Shown: positions 13,152 to 22,533 of the stretch, in pieces
Position numbering within the stretch: position 1 is the first letter of the stretch
How the letters are laid out: each line of letters begins with the position of its first letter
The notes under the pieces: model-generated
The model's database searches: none
Told to the model about the DNA's origin: nothing
The model's input: only the letters and a program-made list of their open reading frames with translations
Translations under genes and position numbers: made by a program
Assembly (NCBI RefSeq): GCF_902712915.1
Contig: NZ_CACTIA010000005.1
Span: 2,764,501-2,828,500 of the forward strand
DNA length: 64,000 nucleotides
Direction of reading: 5' to 3'
Source of the DNA: Acidiphilium sp. C61
GTDB taxonomy: Bacteria > Pseudomonadota > Alphaproteobacteria > Acetobacterales > Acetobacteraceae

Positions 13152-14537
13152 ATGGCAAGATACAGATTTTCCGTTGTCGCCTGTGCGCGCTGGGAGTCGC
13201 CATTCATCGTCGAGTGGCTGAACTACTACCGATCGATCGGCTTCGATCATGTGTTCCTCTACTGCAACGACGACGATCCAAGGGAACTCTACGGCACGTG
13301 TCTGCCGTTCGTTCTGGGCAATGATCCGTTCGTCACCTTCCGGCATTATCCGGTGCAGGGCGAGCAATTGCGGATGTACAGTCACTTCCTGCGGCACGAC
13401 CGGGACCTGACCGAATGGGTCGGCTTCTTCGACATCGATGAATTTCTGCGCCTGCCGCCCGGCCTGACGATCGGGCAGTTCGTCGGCGGTATCGGCGCGC
13501 CGGCGGATTGCGTGCTGTTCAACTGGATCTTTTTCGGGCCGAACGGGCATCGGGACGCGCCAGGAGGCAGCATTCTCGGCGACTACACGCGTCGCCAGAA
13601 GATCATTCACCCGTTCACAAAATATGTGGCCCGGGCGGATGTGCTGACGGGATCGCAACTGCACGACGTCGCGACAGGGAATGGCTTCTGGCACAGCCCG
13701 ATCAGCCATGTCGACGGTCCTGTTCGGGTTGTGAATGCGATCGGCGAGGACATGTCGCGCTATTACGAAGGGTTTCCCGAGGCGTCTGCGGCATTCGCCA
13801 ACGATCCGGGCCGCAGCGCCGCCCTGCTCGCCACGGCGATGGTCCATCACTACGCATTCCGCACGGAAACCGCCTTTGTCGAACGGGCGAAGCGCGGCCT
13901 CGGCGGCGCGTTCGGCGACCAGACCATCTGGAGCGACCTCGCCGCCGGTGCTGGTTTCGCTTCGTTTCTGGCTGGTCTTCACGAGATCGAGGACCGCTCG
14001 CTCGCGCATTTCTGGCCGGATCTGCTCGGCAAGGCCCGTGCCACGACCATCCCGGTGACCGGCCAGCCCGGCCTGCCGGCGAGCCGGGGGAAGGTCGCGA
14101 CCCAAAGCTCGATCTCGGCCTGGTCGGCGGGGTCGTCACCCGAAGCCGATGCGATCCGGGCGCTGAACGGCGTGATCGATGGCCGGGGCAAATTCCACAC
14201 CGATCTCGACGATGTCCCGTGGTGGCGGGTCGATCTCGGCGCGGTTCACGGCATCAGCGCGGTCAAGCTGTTCAACCGCATGGAGTTGCCGGCCATCGCT
14301 GCGCGGGCGAACCGGCTCGCCATCGATATCGGCTTCGATCCGGACCGCCTCATCGAGGTGTTCCGCCGCGAGAGCGAAGCCCCGTTCGGCGGCGCCGATG
14401 GCCAGCCGCTGGTCTTCGCGCCCGCGATCCCCATCCCTGGCCGCTTCGTGCGGATTCGCCTGTTGGAGAAGAATTACCTGCACCTTGATCAGGTGGAGGT
14501 GTATGGCGAGGCGCTGCCGCTGGCCTCCCATCCCTGA
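13152..14537 (+). CDS. Glycosyltransferase (GT2/GT92-like) with C-terminal discoidin-like domain
   Basis: A 461-residue protein. Residues 1-260 look like a GT92/Glyco_tranf_2_4 domain: VVACARWESPFIVEWLNYYRSIGFDHVFLY is the typical opening, and WVGFFDIDEFL carries the DxD-type metal site. Residues about 310-455 resemble an F5/8 type C (galactose-binding, discoidin-like) domain: ATQSSISAW, then DDVPWWRVDLGAVHGISAVKLFNR, and a terminal RFVRIRLLEKNYLHLDQVEVYG. The fusion suggests a transferase with its own carbohydrate-binding module. It stands alone, flanked by a repeat and by the RNase E leader, with no recognisable partner genes. Confidence 0.78.
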   Translation: MARYRFSVVACARWESPFIVEWLNYYRSIGFDHVFLYCNDDDPRELYGTCLPFVLGNDPFVTFRHYPVQGEQLRMYSHFLRHDRDLTEWVGFFDIDEFLRLPPGLTIGQFVGGIGAPADCVLFNWIFFGPNGHRDAPGGSILGDYTRRQKIIHPFTKYVARADVLTGSQLHDVATGNGFWHSPISHVDGPVRVVNAIGEDMSRYYEGFPEASAAFANDPGRSAALLATAMVHHYAFRTETAFVERAKRGLGGAFGDQTIWSDLAAGAGFASFLAGLHEIEDRSLAHFWPDLLGKARATTIPVTGQPGLPASRGKVATQSSISAWSAGSSPEADAIRALNGVIDGRGKFHTDLDDVPWWRVDLGAVHGISAVKLFNRMELPAIAARANRLAIDIGFDPDRLIEVFRRESEAPFGGADGQPLVFAPAIPIPGRFVRIRLLEKNYLHLDQVEVYGEALPLASHP

Positions 14538-15047
14538 AATCGGGGGTGGTTTCGGCGTGATTGCGGATGGCTGGCACATCGCGGATCGGGCGCGAACGCG
14601 ATGGGCAGGGATGCTGGAGGCCGTCTCCCCGGACAAGGCAGGGTTGGCTGGCCGGTCGGGCCCGGTTTCGGCCGGTTCGGAAACAACCCTTGCCATGAAC
14701 CCGGCTTTGCGCCATTGAGAGAGAATCAATGGGTTGATCCGCGGTGCGAAAAACTGCGTGGTCCCTCATCCACTGATAAACGGGCGCCGGCCGGGTCGCG
14801 ACAGCGGGCCGTAATGCGCCGAACCGACTCGGCCAGGCTGCGGGCATGTCGCAGCCAGCCTACGAGACAAGGACCGATGACCGCGCTTTCCGTCGCACAA
14901 TTCTCAAGCAGCGCCTGTCCATCCGGCGCTTCATGCGGCCAGCGCACCAGTCCTTGACCATGTTTCGAACAATCTTGCCCCAACATCCGCGCCCGCAGGC
15001 AGGTGACCCCACGGTCCCGCCGCCGGCGCGCAGGAGTTTTTCCCCAA
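14538..15047 (+). other. 510-bp gene-free stretch, probably the RNase E leader
   Basis: No convincing gene is seen on either strand. A small hairpin (GGCTGCG 14836-14842 and CGCAGCC 14850-14856) and a possible -35-like TTGACC near 14953 are visible, but no clear promoter pair. Long 5' untranslated regions that mediate autoregulation are known for rne in other proteobacteria, so this may be such a leader; that is inference. Confidence 0.35.
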
Positions 15048-17861
15048 ATGACCAAGACCATGCTCATCGACGCCAGCCACGCGGAGGAAACCCGCGTGGT
15101 GGTGTTGGACAACAACCGCCTCGATGACTTCGATATCGAAACCGCCGACAAGAAGCAGATCAAGGGCAATATCTATCTTGCCAAGGTCATTCGCGTAGAG
15201 CCCAGCCTGCAGGCCGCCTTCGTCGAATATGGCGGCAACCGGCACGGCTTCCTCGCCTTCGCCGAAATCCACCCCGATTATTACCAGATCCCCGTTGCCG
15301 ACCGGCAGAAGCTGCTCGAACTCGAAGCCGAGGAGGCCCGCCGCCGCGTCGAGGCCGAGGAGGCCGAGGATGCGCGGGAGGCGGCACTCGAAACCGGCCG
15401 CCCGCCCCAGGTCACCGAAATCCCGATCGCCGATGCGCCGCCCGCTTCAGCAGGTGACGATACCGAAACCGCATCCGGCGATACCGAAGAGGCCGCGCCG
15501 CAGCCGCAGGACGCCGGTTCCGCAGACATGCAGGACGCCGAGCCGGCCGAGCCGACCGAAGGCGTCGCCACCGATGCCGCCGCCCCCGAGCAGATCGGCG
15601 GTGATGACGGGGTCGACGGCGCGGAAGAGGCGCGGGAGCGCCGGCGTGCCCGCGCCCTGCGTTCCTACAAGATCCAGGAAGTGATCCATCGCCGCCAGAT
15701 CATTCTGGTGCAGGTGGTCAAGGAGGAGCGCGGCTCGAAGGGCGCCGCGCTGACGACCTACATTTCGCTGGCCGGCCGTTTTTCCGTGCTGATGCCGAAT
15801 TCGCCCAATGGCGGCGGCGTTTCGCGCAAGATCACCTCGCTGGCGGATCGCCGGCGGCTCAAGGAAGCGGTGTCCGAGCTGGACGTGCCCCATGGCATGG
15901 GCATGATCGTCCGTACCGCGGGCGCCAACCGGCCGAAGCCGGAAATCAAGCGCGATGGCGAATACCTGCTGCGGCTGTGGGACGATATCCGCGAGCGCAC
16001 CCTGGCCTCGATCGCACCCGCGCTGGTGTATGAGGAAGCCTCGCTGATCAAGCGGACCATCCGCGACGTCTATACCCGCGATGTGGACCAGGTGCTGATC
16101 GAGGGCGAGGAGGGCTTCCGCTCCGCGCGCGATTTCATGCGGATGCTGATGCCGACGCATGTGAAGAAGGTTCAGCAATGGAGCGAGCGGCAGCCGCTCT
16201 TCGCCCGCCACAATGTCGAGCAGATGCTCGATCAGATGTTCCAGCCGACGGTGCAGCTCAAATCGGGCGGCTATCTGGTCATCAACCAGACCGAGGCGCT
16301 GGTCGCGATCGACGTGAACTCCGGGCGGTCGACGCGCGAGCGCAATATCGAGGATACCGCGCTGCGCACCAATCTGGAAGCGGCCGACGAAGTGGCGCGG
16401 CAGCTGCGCCTGCGCGACCTTGCAGGGCTGATCGTCGTCGATTTCATCGACATGGAGACCCGCAAGCACAATGCGATGGTCGAGCGCCGGCTGAAGGATG
16501 CGCTGAAGAACGACCGCGCGCGCATCCAGGTCGGCAGCATCAGCCATTTCGGCCTGCTGGAGATGAGCCGCCAGCGGCTCCGGCCGTCGCTGGCCGAGAC
16601 CATGCTGATCCCGTGCCCGCATTGCCAGGGTGTCGGCCATGTCCGCAGCACGGCGAGCACGGCGCTGGCGGTACTGCGCGCGATCGAGGACGAGGCGGCC
16701 GGCCGCGCCGCCGAGCTGCTGGTGCACCTCACACCGGATGTCGCGCTCTATATCTTCAACCACAAGCGCGCCCAGCTGGCCGCCATCGAGGCGCGCTTCG
16801 GCATGCAGGTCGCCTTCGTGGCCGATGGCACGGTACCTGCCACCTTCAAGATCGAGAAGGTGAGGACGCACGCCGCATCGCGGCCGCAGGAAGCGCCGGT
16901 CGCCGCACAAAGCGCGCCGGTCGTCGAGACCGAGGAGGTTGAGGCCGAGGCCGAGGCGCCGGATCAGGGCGATGAGGCCGAGGCGCCGGTCGCCGACGCC
17001 GCCGGCAAGGCCGCAGCGGACGATGGCGAGCGCCGCCGCCGTCGCCGCCGCCGCCGCCGTGGCGGGCGGCGCGAGGAGCAGCCCGTGCTGCCCGGCGCCG
17101 AACAGCCGGACATGACCGAGATGCCGGCTGAATTCGCCGTGCGGCTTGACGAGACGCTGGGCCAGGACCGGGGCCGGCGCCGGGCGATGCGGGATGCCGT
17201 GCCCGAAACCATGACCGAAACCATGACCGAAACCATGCCAGCGCCTGTGTCGGAGAGCGATCAAGAAGCCGCGCCCAAAAACGCACAGGAAAACGCACAG
17301 GCAACCGTGGCGGAGTCGGCACAGGCCTCCGCGCCCGAGCCGGAAGCGGAACCCGAAGCCGCAATCCCAGCTTCGGCGAATGTGGTGGAATCGCTCCCGG
17401 AAGAGGCCGCAGCGTCGGCCGAGCCGCAGGCGAAGCCGAAGCGCCGCGCCGCCGCCACCCGCACCCCGGCAAAGACGCCGCGTCCCCGCCGCACAAAGGC
17501 GAAGGAGGCCGCATCCCCCGAGCCACAGGAGCCGGTCTTCACCGACATCGCGGATATTTTCGAAGCGGCGGAGAGGGCTGAAGCCGCCGCGCCGAAACCC
17601 GCCCGCCGGCCCCGGCGGACCCGTGCCACGAGTGCAGCGGAAACCGCTTCATCCGAGCCCAGCGCCGGAACCGAAGCCGCTGCTGCGGCGGAAAACGGTC
17701 TCGCCCTCGCCGCACCCGAGGCGCCCGCACCTGAGGCAGCAATGGCCGCCGATCAGGCAGCCGAGGCGCCGCGCGGCCCGGCGGTCCAGCCGGTCGTGAT
17801 CGGCGCCAGCGAAGCCGCACCCGCCCAGCGCAAGCGCGGCTGGTGGAAACGCCCGGCCTGA
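15048..17861 (+). CDS. rne: Ribonuclease E/G
   Basis: The essential endoribonuclease of mRNA decay and rRNA processing. The 937-residue protein starts at MTKTMLIDASHAEETRVVV (AGGAG 11 nt upstream). The S1 domain is interrupted after HPDYYQIPVADR by an acidic, alanine-rich insert of about 130 residues, as in many alphaproteobacteria, and resumes at SYKIQEVIHRRQIILVQVVKEE. The catalytic domain has LVAIDVNSGRST and GLIVVDFIDM (metal-binding aspartates), and the zinc-link motif PCPHCQGVGH. From about residue 610 the tail is disordered: an arginine block (RRRRRRRRRRGGRR) and acidic/alanine-rich segments, probably RNA- and degradosome-partner-binding. Three copies of a 12-bp unit (17202-17237) encode PETMTETMTETM. 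Confidence 0.96.
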   Translation: MTKTMLIDASHAEETRVVVLDNNRLDDFDIETADKKQIKGNIYLAKVIRVEPSLQAAFVEYGGNRHGFLAFAEIHPDYYQIPVADRQKLLELEAEEARRRVEAEEAEDAREAALETGRPPQVTEIPIADAPPASAGDDTETASGDTEEAAPQPQDAGSADMQDAEPAEPTEGVATDAAAPEQIGGDDGVDGAEEARERRRARALRSYKIQEVIHRRQIILVQVVKEERGSKGAALTTYISLAGRFSVLMPNSPNGGGVSRKITSLADRRRLKEAVSELDVPHGMGMIVRTAGANRPKPEIKRDGEYLLRLWDDIRERTLASIAPALVYEEASLIKRTIRDVYTRDVDQVLIEGEEGFRSARDFMRMLMPTHVKKVQQWSERQPLFARHNVEQMLDQMFQPTVQLKSGGYLVINQTEALVAIDVNSGRSTRERNIEDTALRTNLEAADEVARQLRLRDLAGLIVVDFIDMETRKHNAMVERRLKDALKNDRARIQVGSISHFGLLEMSRQRLRPSLAETMLIPCPHCQGVGHVRSTASTALAVLRAIEDEAAGRAAELLVHLTPDVALYIFNHKRAQLAAIEARFGMQVAFVADGTVPATFKIEKVRTHAASRPQEAPVAAQSAPVVETEEVEAEAEAPDQGDEAEAPVADAAGKAAADDGERRRRRRRRRRGGRREEQPVLPGAEQPDMTEMPAEFAVRLDETLGQDRGRRRAMRDAVPETMTETMTETMPAPVSESDQEAAPKNAQENAQATVAESAQASAPEPEAEPEAAIPASANVVESLPEEAAASAEPQAKPKRRAAATRTPAKTPRPRRTKAKEAASPEPQEPVFTDIADIFEAAERAEAAAPKPARRPRRTRATSAAETASSEPSAGTEAAAAAENGLALAAPEAPAPEAAMAADQAAEAPRGPAVQPVVIGASEAAPAQRKRGWWKRPA
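17202..17237 (+). repeat. Three tandem 12-bp units within rne
   Basis: The unit ACCGAAACCATG occurs three times in a row (first copy with one base changed), encoding repeated ETMT in the disordered tail of RNase E. Copy-number change would stay in frame. Confidence 0.8.
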
Positions 17862-17889
17862 CCACGCCGAAACCGGCCGGCTCCCCAAC

Positions 17890-18100
17890 CAGAGCATCCT
17901 TATCCGATCAGATGAATCCCATCTGATCGGATGATGCTCTGGTTATCAAAAAGATAGAGCGCTGTATCCGATCCCTTAGAGCACTTTCCGATCCTTTCGG
18001 ATCGGATGTAGTGCTCTATCATATTGATAAATAGAGCATCTTTATCCGATCAGATGATTCCATCTGATCGGATGATGCTCTAGGATCGGAACGTGCTCCA
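17890..18100. repeat. Composite palindromic repeat array (A, partial B, B, A, half B)
   Basis: Module A (17890-17941) has long arms TATCCGATCAGATG and CATCTGATCGGATGAT. A truncated B (17955-17976) is followed by a complete B (17977-18018; arms TAGAGCACTTTCCGATC and CGGATCGGATGTAGTGCTCT), the spacer TCATATTGATAAA, a complete A (18032-18082) and half of another B (18083-18100). It fills the gap between the convergent ends of rne and mltG, so it may also act as a transcript barrier. Confidence 0.92.
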
Positions 18101-18112
18101 GGGGAGCCGGCC

Positions 18113-19117
18113 TTATTTCACGCCTGGTGCGGTGCCGGGTGCGGAATTGCGTTTCGACCTGACGGCGTCGTAGCGAGCGATATTCCTGCGCTGCTCCGCG
18201 AAGGTGCGCGCGAAGACATGCCCGCCGGTGCCAGTTGCAACGAAATAAAGCGCGTCGGTCGTCGCCGGATGCAGCACGGCGCTGATCGCGGCAAGTCCTG
18301 GCGCGCAGATCGGGCCGGGCGGCAGTCCCTTGTGGCGATAGGTGTTGTAGGGGCTTGCCGTGGCGAGATCCCGCTCATCGACCCGGTGGGGAAGGGCGGT
18401 CGCAGCCCCCTTGGTCACGGCGTAGATCACCGTGGGGTCGGCCTGCAGCTTCATTCCCCTGGCCAGCCGGTTCTCATAGACCCCGGCGATTTTCGGCAAC
18501 TCGGCGGCAAGCGGCGTTTCAAGCTGCACGATCGAGGCAAGGATCAGCGCCTGCCGTTTCGTCGCCACCGGCAGGCCGGGCGCGCGGGTGGCCCATTCCT
18601 TTACCAGCGCCGCCTGCATCGCCGCCTGCATGCGTGCGACGATGGCAGCGCGCGCCGTGCCATAGGTATAGTCGTAGGTTTGCGGCAGCACGCTGCCTTC
18701 GGGCGGCGGCGACACCTGGCCGGTTGCGTGCGGCAGGGCGTTCAGGATCGCCGCGATCCGAGCCGATGTCAGCCCCTCGGGAATCGTCGCCTTGAACTGG
18801 ATTTCCGGTGCGAAGCGCAGCGTGTGCAGCACGGCGCGCAGGCTGGCATGATCGGTAAAGCGGAAATCGCCGGAACGGATGGGGCCCTGGCCGCGTGTCA
18901 GAAAGGCGGCGATCTCGAATAATCGCGCCGAGCGTATGGCCTTCTCGCGCGCCAGCAGCCTCGCCACCTGATGCGTGCCGCCGGGGGGGATAAAAATGTC
19001 GGAAGTGACAGGCAGCGGGCCCGGGCCGTCATAGAGCTGACTGGCCGCCATTCTGCCCATCTGCAGCAACACCAGCACGGTGAGCAGCAGAAGGATCAGG
19101 CGCCACGGGCCGCGCAT
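18113..19117 (-). CDS. mltG: Endolytic murein transglycosylase MltG
   Basis: MltG cleaves nascent peptidoglycan strands at the inner membrane. The 334-residue protein has one N-terminal membrane helix (LILLLLTVLVLLQMGRMAA), a LysM-like region (FIPPGGTHQVARLLAREKAI) and the YceG domain, with PEGSVLPQTYDYTYG and the catalytic region LILASIVQLETP...VYENRLARGMKLQADPTVIYA. The family usually reads ASIVEKET; here it is ASIVQLET, so the first glutamate is glutamine while the second is kept. The ATG at 19117 lies 17 bp after the fabF stop, giving the common fabF-mltG order. Confidence 0.92.
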   Translation of the reverse strand: MRGPWRLILLLLTVLVLLQMGRMAASQLYDGPGPLPVTSDIFIPPGGTHQVARLLAREKAIRSARLFEIAAFLTRGQGPIRSGDFRFTDHASLRAVLHTLRFAPEIQFKATIPEGLTSARIAAILNALPHATGQVSPPPEGSVLPQTYDYTYGTARAAIVARMQAAMQAALVKEWATRAPGLPVATKRQALILASIVQLETPLAAELPKIAGVYENRLARGMKLQADPTVIYAVTKGAATALPHRVDERDLATASPYNTYRHKGLPPGPICAPGLAAISAVLHPATTDALYFVATGTGGHVFARTFAEQRRNIARYDAVRSKRNSAPGTAPGVK

Positions 19118-19134
19118 GCGAAGGAAAGCCTGGC

Positions 19135-20403
19135 TCAGCCAGGCTTGCGGAACAGGATCGATGCGTTGGTGCCGCCGAAGCCGAAGCTGTTGGATAGCAC
19201 GATATCGATCTTGCGCTGCTGTGCTGTGTGGGCCACGCGGTCGATCACGCTGGCGCGGCTCGGCTCGTCGAGGTTGAGGGTCGGCGGGGCGACGCCATCG
19301 CGCAACGCGAGGATGGAGAAGATCGCCTCGACCGCGCCGGCAGCACCGAGCAGATGGCCGGTCGCCGATTTGGTGGACGACATTGCCACGTTCCGCGCCG
19401 CATCGCCGAACAGGTTCTCGACCGCTTCGAGTTCCAGATCGTCGCCCATCGGCGTCGATGTGCCATGGGCATTGATGTAGTCGACATCGGCGGCAGTGAG
19501 CCCGCCCGATTTCAGCGCCGCCTTCATCGCGCGGAACGCGCCGTCGTGATGCGGAGCGGGGGCGGTGATGTGATGCGCATCGCCGGACATGCCGTAGCCG
19601 GCGATCTCGGCGTAGATCTTGGCGCCGCGCTTCTTGGCGTGCTCGTATTCCTCGAGGAACAGCACACCCGCGCCTTCGCCCATCACGAACCCGTCGCGAT
19701 CCTTGTCCCACGGGCGGGACGCGGCCTTGGGGTTGTCGTTGAAGGCGGTGGACAGCGCGCGGGAGGCGCAGAACCCGGCAATCCCGATCTCGCAGACCGC
19801 CCCTTCGGCGCCGCCGGCGAGCATGATGTCGGCATCGCCGAGGGCGATCAGCCGCGCCGCGTCGCCAACCGCGTGAACCCCGGTGGCGCAGGCGGTGACG
19901 GCGGAATGGTTCGGCCCCTTCAGACCGAACCGGATCGAGACATGGCCGGAGACGAGGTTGACCAGGGCGGACGGAATGAAGAAGGGCGACAGGCGGCGCG
20001 CCCGGCCTTCATGAACCATGATCGAAGCATCGTAGATGGTCTGCAGCCCGCCGATACCGGAGCCGATCATCACGCCAGCGGCATAGCTGTCCTCGTCCGT
20101 CGCGGGGGTCCAGCCGGAATCTTCCATCGCCTCGACGGATGCCGCCATCCCGAGATGGATGAAGCGATCCATCTTCTTCTGCTCTTTCGGCGGGATCCAC
20201 TCGTTGAGATCGAACCCGCCATCCGCCCGCGACCCCGCGGGCAGTTCGCCCGCGACCTTGCAGGGCAGATCCGCCGGGTCGAACCTGGTTATCGGACCGA
20301 TGCCCGATTCCCCGGCAATCAAACGCCGCCAGACATGCTCGACCCCGACGCCCAGAGGGCTCGCGATCCCCATGCCTGTCACCACGACCCGACGCATGCT
20401 CAT
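19135..20403 (-). CDS. fabF: Beta-ketoacyl-ACP synthase II
   Basis: Condenses malonyl-ACP with acyl-ACP in fatty-acid elongation. The 422-residue protein shows the thiolase-fold Cys-His-His triad: the nucleophile in TACATGVHAVGDAARLI, His in NAHGTSTPMGDDLE, and His in KSATGHLLGAAGAVEAIF. The C-terminal SNSFGFGGTNASILF loop is standard. The start is MSMRRVVVTGMG at 20403; ATG 20397 is a close alternative. It lies 19 bp after acpP and before mltG in one operon. Confidence 0.97.
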   Translation of the reverse strand: MSMRRVVVTGMGIASPLGVGVEHVWRRLIAGESGIGPITRFDPADLPCKVAGELPAGSRADGGFDLNEWIPPKEQKKMDRFIHLGMAASVEAMEDSGWTPATDEDSYAAGVMIGSGIGGLQTIYDASIMVHEGRARRLSPFFIPSALVNLVSGHVSIRFGLKGPNHSAVTACATGVHAVGDAARLIALGDADIMLAGGAEGAVCEIGIAGFCASRALSTAFNDNPKAASRPWDKDRDGFVMGEGAGVLFLEEYEHAKKRGAKIYAEIAGYGMSGDAHHITAPAPHHDGAFRAMKAALKSGGLTAADVDYINAHGTSTPMGDDLELEAVENLFGDAARNVAMSSTKSATGHLLGAAGAVEAIFSILALRDGVAPPTLNLDEPSRASVIDRVAHTAQQRKIDIVLSNSFGFGGTNASILFRKPG

Positions 20404-20422
20404 GTTCCGTCCGACACCTGAC

Positions 20423-20662
20423 TTATTCGGCTTTCTTCTTTTCGATGTAGTCGATCGCGTCCTTGACGGTGCCGATCTTCTCGGCCGCGTCCTCGGGGAT
20501 CTCCACACCGAAGGCTTCCTCGAAAGCCATGACCAGCTCGACCGTATCGAGGCTGTCAGCGCCCAGATCGTCGATGAAGGAGGCTTCCGGCGTCACCTTT
20601 GCCTCGTCCACGCCGAGGTGCTCGACGACAATCTTCTTCACTTTTTCGGCGACTTCACTCAT
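20423..20662 (-). CDS. acpP: Acyl carrier protein
   Basis: The 79-residue acidic carrier protein holds growing acyl chains on 4'-phosphopantetheine attached to Ser of the motif [19 protein letters not shown]. Start at 20662 ([10 protein letters not shown]) is supported by AGGAG 10 nt upstream; the in-frame ATG at 20671 would be only one base from that site. The 172-bp gap to fabG probably holds a dedicated acpP promoter. The modifying enzyme AcpS is encoded at 60503. Confidence 0.98.
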   Translation of the reverse strand: MSEVAEKVKKIVVEHLGVDEAKVTPEASFIDDLGADSLDTVELVMAFEEAFGVEIPEDAAEKIGTVKDAIDYIEKKKAE

Positions 20663-20834
20663 CGAATTCATGCTCCTGTAGAGATCGTTGGGCGATATGT
20701 ACCGGCGGCATCGACCATCCCGCCTCCGGTCGTATGGATAACACGCAATATTCGTGGCGCACGAGGCCGGCTCCACGATCATTGCCAAAGTCCGGCGCGC
20801 TTAGCATGGTTCGCCCGGTCGCGCCAACCGCAGC

Positions 20835-21584
20835 TCAGATCATGGCCATGCCACCGTTCACATGCATGATTGCACCGGTGACCCAGGCGGCGGCATCCGA
20901 CGCCAGATAGGCCACGGCGGCGGCGACGTCCTGCGGCCTGCCGAGGCGGCCGAGCGGGATCTTTTCGGCCAGTGCGCCACGCTGCGCCTCGCTCAGCGCA
21001 TCCGTCATCGCGGTTTCGATGAAGCCCGGCGCCACGAGATTGACGGTGATGTTGCGCGAGGCGACTTCCTGCGCCATCGATTTCGTCATCCCGATCAGCC
21101 CGGCCTTGGCCGCGGCATAGTTGACCTGGCCGGGATTGCCGGTGCTGCCGACGATGCTGCCGATATTGATGATGCGCCCGGCGCGCCGGCGCATCATGCC
21201 CTTCATCACCGCGCGCGACAGGCGGAACGGGGCGGCGAGATCGACATCCATCACCTGGTTCCAGGCCTCGTCGGACATGCGCAGCACGAGGCCGTCGCGG
21301 GTCAGGCCGGCATTGTTCACCAGGATGTCGATGTGCCCTAGCGCCGATTCGGCGGCGCCGATCAGCGCCTCCGCCGCCTTGGGGTCGGAGAGGTCGGCGG
21401 GGCAGACATGAGCGCGCTCGCCAAGCTCGGCCGCGAGCGCGGCCAGGGCGGATTCGCGGGTGCCGGAGAGTGCGACAGCGGCACCCAGCCCGTGCAGCGT
21501 GCGCGCGATGGCGGCGCCGATGCCGCCCGAGGCGCCGGTGACGAGAGCGGTGCGTCCGGCCAGCGAGAAAAGATCAGCCGACAT
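20835..21584 (-). CDS. fabG: 3-oxoacyl-ACP reductase
   Basis: NADPH-dependent reductase of the fatty-acid cycle. The 249-residue SDR protein has TGASGGIGAAIA (cofactor loop), NNAG, the catalytic Ser in IINIGSIVGSTGNPGQ and Tyr/Lys in YAAAKAG, with the C-terminal GAIMHVNGGMAMI. The start at 21584 overlaps the fabD stop by 11 bp, so fabD and fabG are coupled. Confidence 0.96.
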   Translation of the reverse strand: MSADLFSLAGRTALVTGASGGIGAAIARTLHGLGAAVALSGTRESALAALAAELGERAHVCPADLSDPKAAEALIGAAESALGHIDILVNNAGLTRDGLVLRMSDEAWNQVMDVDLAAPFRLSRAVMKGMMRRRAGRIINIGSIVGSTGNPGQVNYAAAKAGLIGMTKSMAQEVASRNITVNLVAPGFIETAMTDALSEAQRGALAEKIPLGRLGRPQDVAAAVAYLASDAAAWVTGAIMHVNGGMAMI

Positions 21585-22533
21585 GTTTGACGAGCTCCTC
21601 GAGTTCGGCCGGCGTGCCGCAGGACATGGCCTCGGCATCGGGGGCGATGCGCCGCGCAAGACCGGAGAGCACCTTGCCCGCGCCGAGTTCGACGAAGCGG
21701 GTGACGCCGAGGCCCGTCATCGTGCCGACCGATTCGCGCCAGCGGACCGGCGCGGTCACCTGCTCGACCAGCCGTGCGGCGATCTCCGCCGGGTCGGTGA
21801 CCTTCGCCGCGGTGACATTGGCGATCAGCGGAACGACCGGCGCCCTCAGGGTCACGCCGGCCAGCGCCTCGCGCATCGTCTCGGCGGCGGGGGCCATCAG
21901 CGCGCAGTGAAACGGCGCCGAAACCGGCAGCTTCAGGGCGCGCTTGATGCCCTGCGCGCGGGCGATCTCGATGGCCCGGTCGACCGCCGCGGCGGCGCCG
22001 GAAATCACCACCTGGCCGCCGCCATTGTCATTCGCGACCGAGACGACCTGCCGCCCCTCCGGCCCTTCGGCCGCCGCGGCGCAGATCTGCTCGGCAGCGT
22101 CGCGCTCGACGCCGAGGAGCGCCGCCATGGCGCCCTCGCCGGGCGGCACCGCCTGCTGCATCGCGGTGCCACGAATGCGCAGCAGGCGCGCGGCATCGGC
22201 GATCCCGAACGTGCCGGCGGCCGCGAGTGCCGAATATTCGCCGAGCGAATGGCCGGCGACCACCGCCGCGCGATTGCCGAGCACAATGCCGGCTTCCTTC
22301 TCAAGGCAGCGCAGCACCGCCATCGACATCGCCATGAGGGCGGGCTGGGCGTTCTCGGTGAGGGTGAGTTCCTCAGCCGGGCCCTCGAACATCAGCCGGG
22401 AGAGCTTCTGCTTGAGAACCTCGTCCACTTCCTGGAATACCTCGCGCGCCGGCGCGAAGGCGGCAGCCAGGTCGCGCCCCATGCCCACGGCCTGGCTGCC
22501 CTGTCCTGGAAAGATGAAGGCGTTCACCGCCAT
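21574..22533 (-). CDS. fabD: Malonyl-CoA:ACP transacylase
   Basis: Loads malonyl groups onto AcpP. The 319-residue protein begins MAVNAFIFPGQGSQAVGMG, has the nucleophile elbow GHSLGEYSALAAAG and the catalytic-His region APFHCALMAPA. AGGAG lies 10-12 nt before the ATG at 22533. It is the first gene of fabD-fabG-acpP-fabF-mltG, all on the minus strand; fabH and plsX are not next to it. Confidence 0.96.
   Translation of the reverse strand: MAVNAFIFPGQGSQAVGMGRDLAAAFAPAREVFQEVDEVLKQKLSRLMFEGPAEELTLTENAQPALMAMSMAVLRCLEKEAGIVLGNRAAVVAGHSLGEYSALAAAGTFGIADAARLLRIRGTAMQQAVPPGEGAMAALLGVERDAAEQICAAAAEGPEGRQVVSVANDNGGGQVVISGAAAAVDRAIEIARAQGIKRALKLPVSAPFHCALMAPAAETMREALAGVTLRAPVVPLIANVTAAKVTDPAEIAARLVEQVTAPVRWRESVGTMTGLGVTRFVELGAGKVLSGLARRIAPDAEAMSCGTPAELEELVKHVG

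Noticed and set aside
14538..15047. Possible small genes upstream of rne on either strand
   Set aside because: Open frames exist but show no conserved pattern, ribosome site or plausible composition; the stretch is more simply a leader region.
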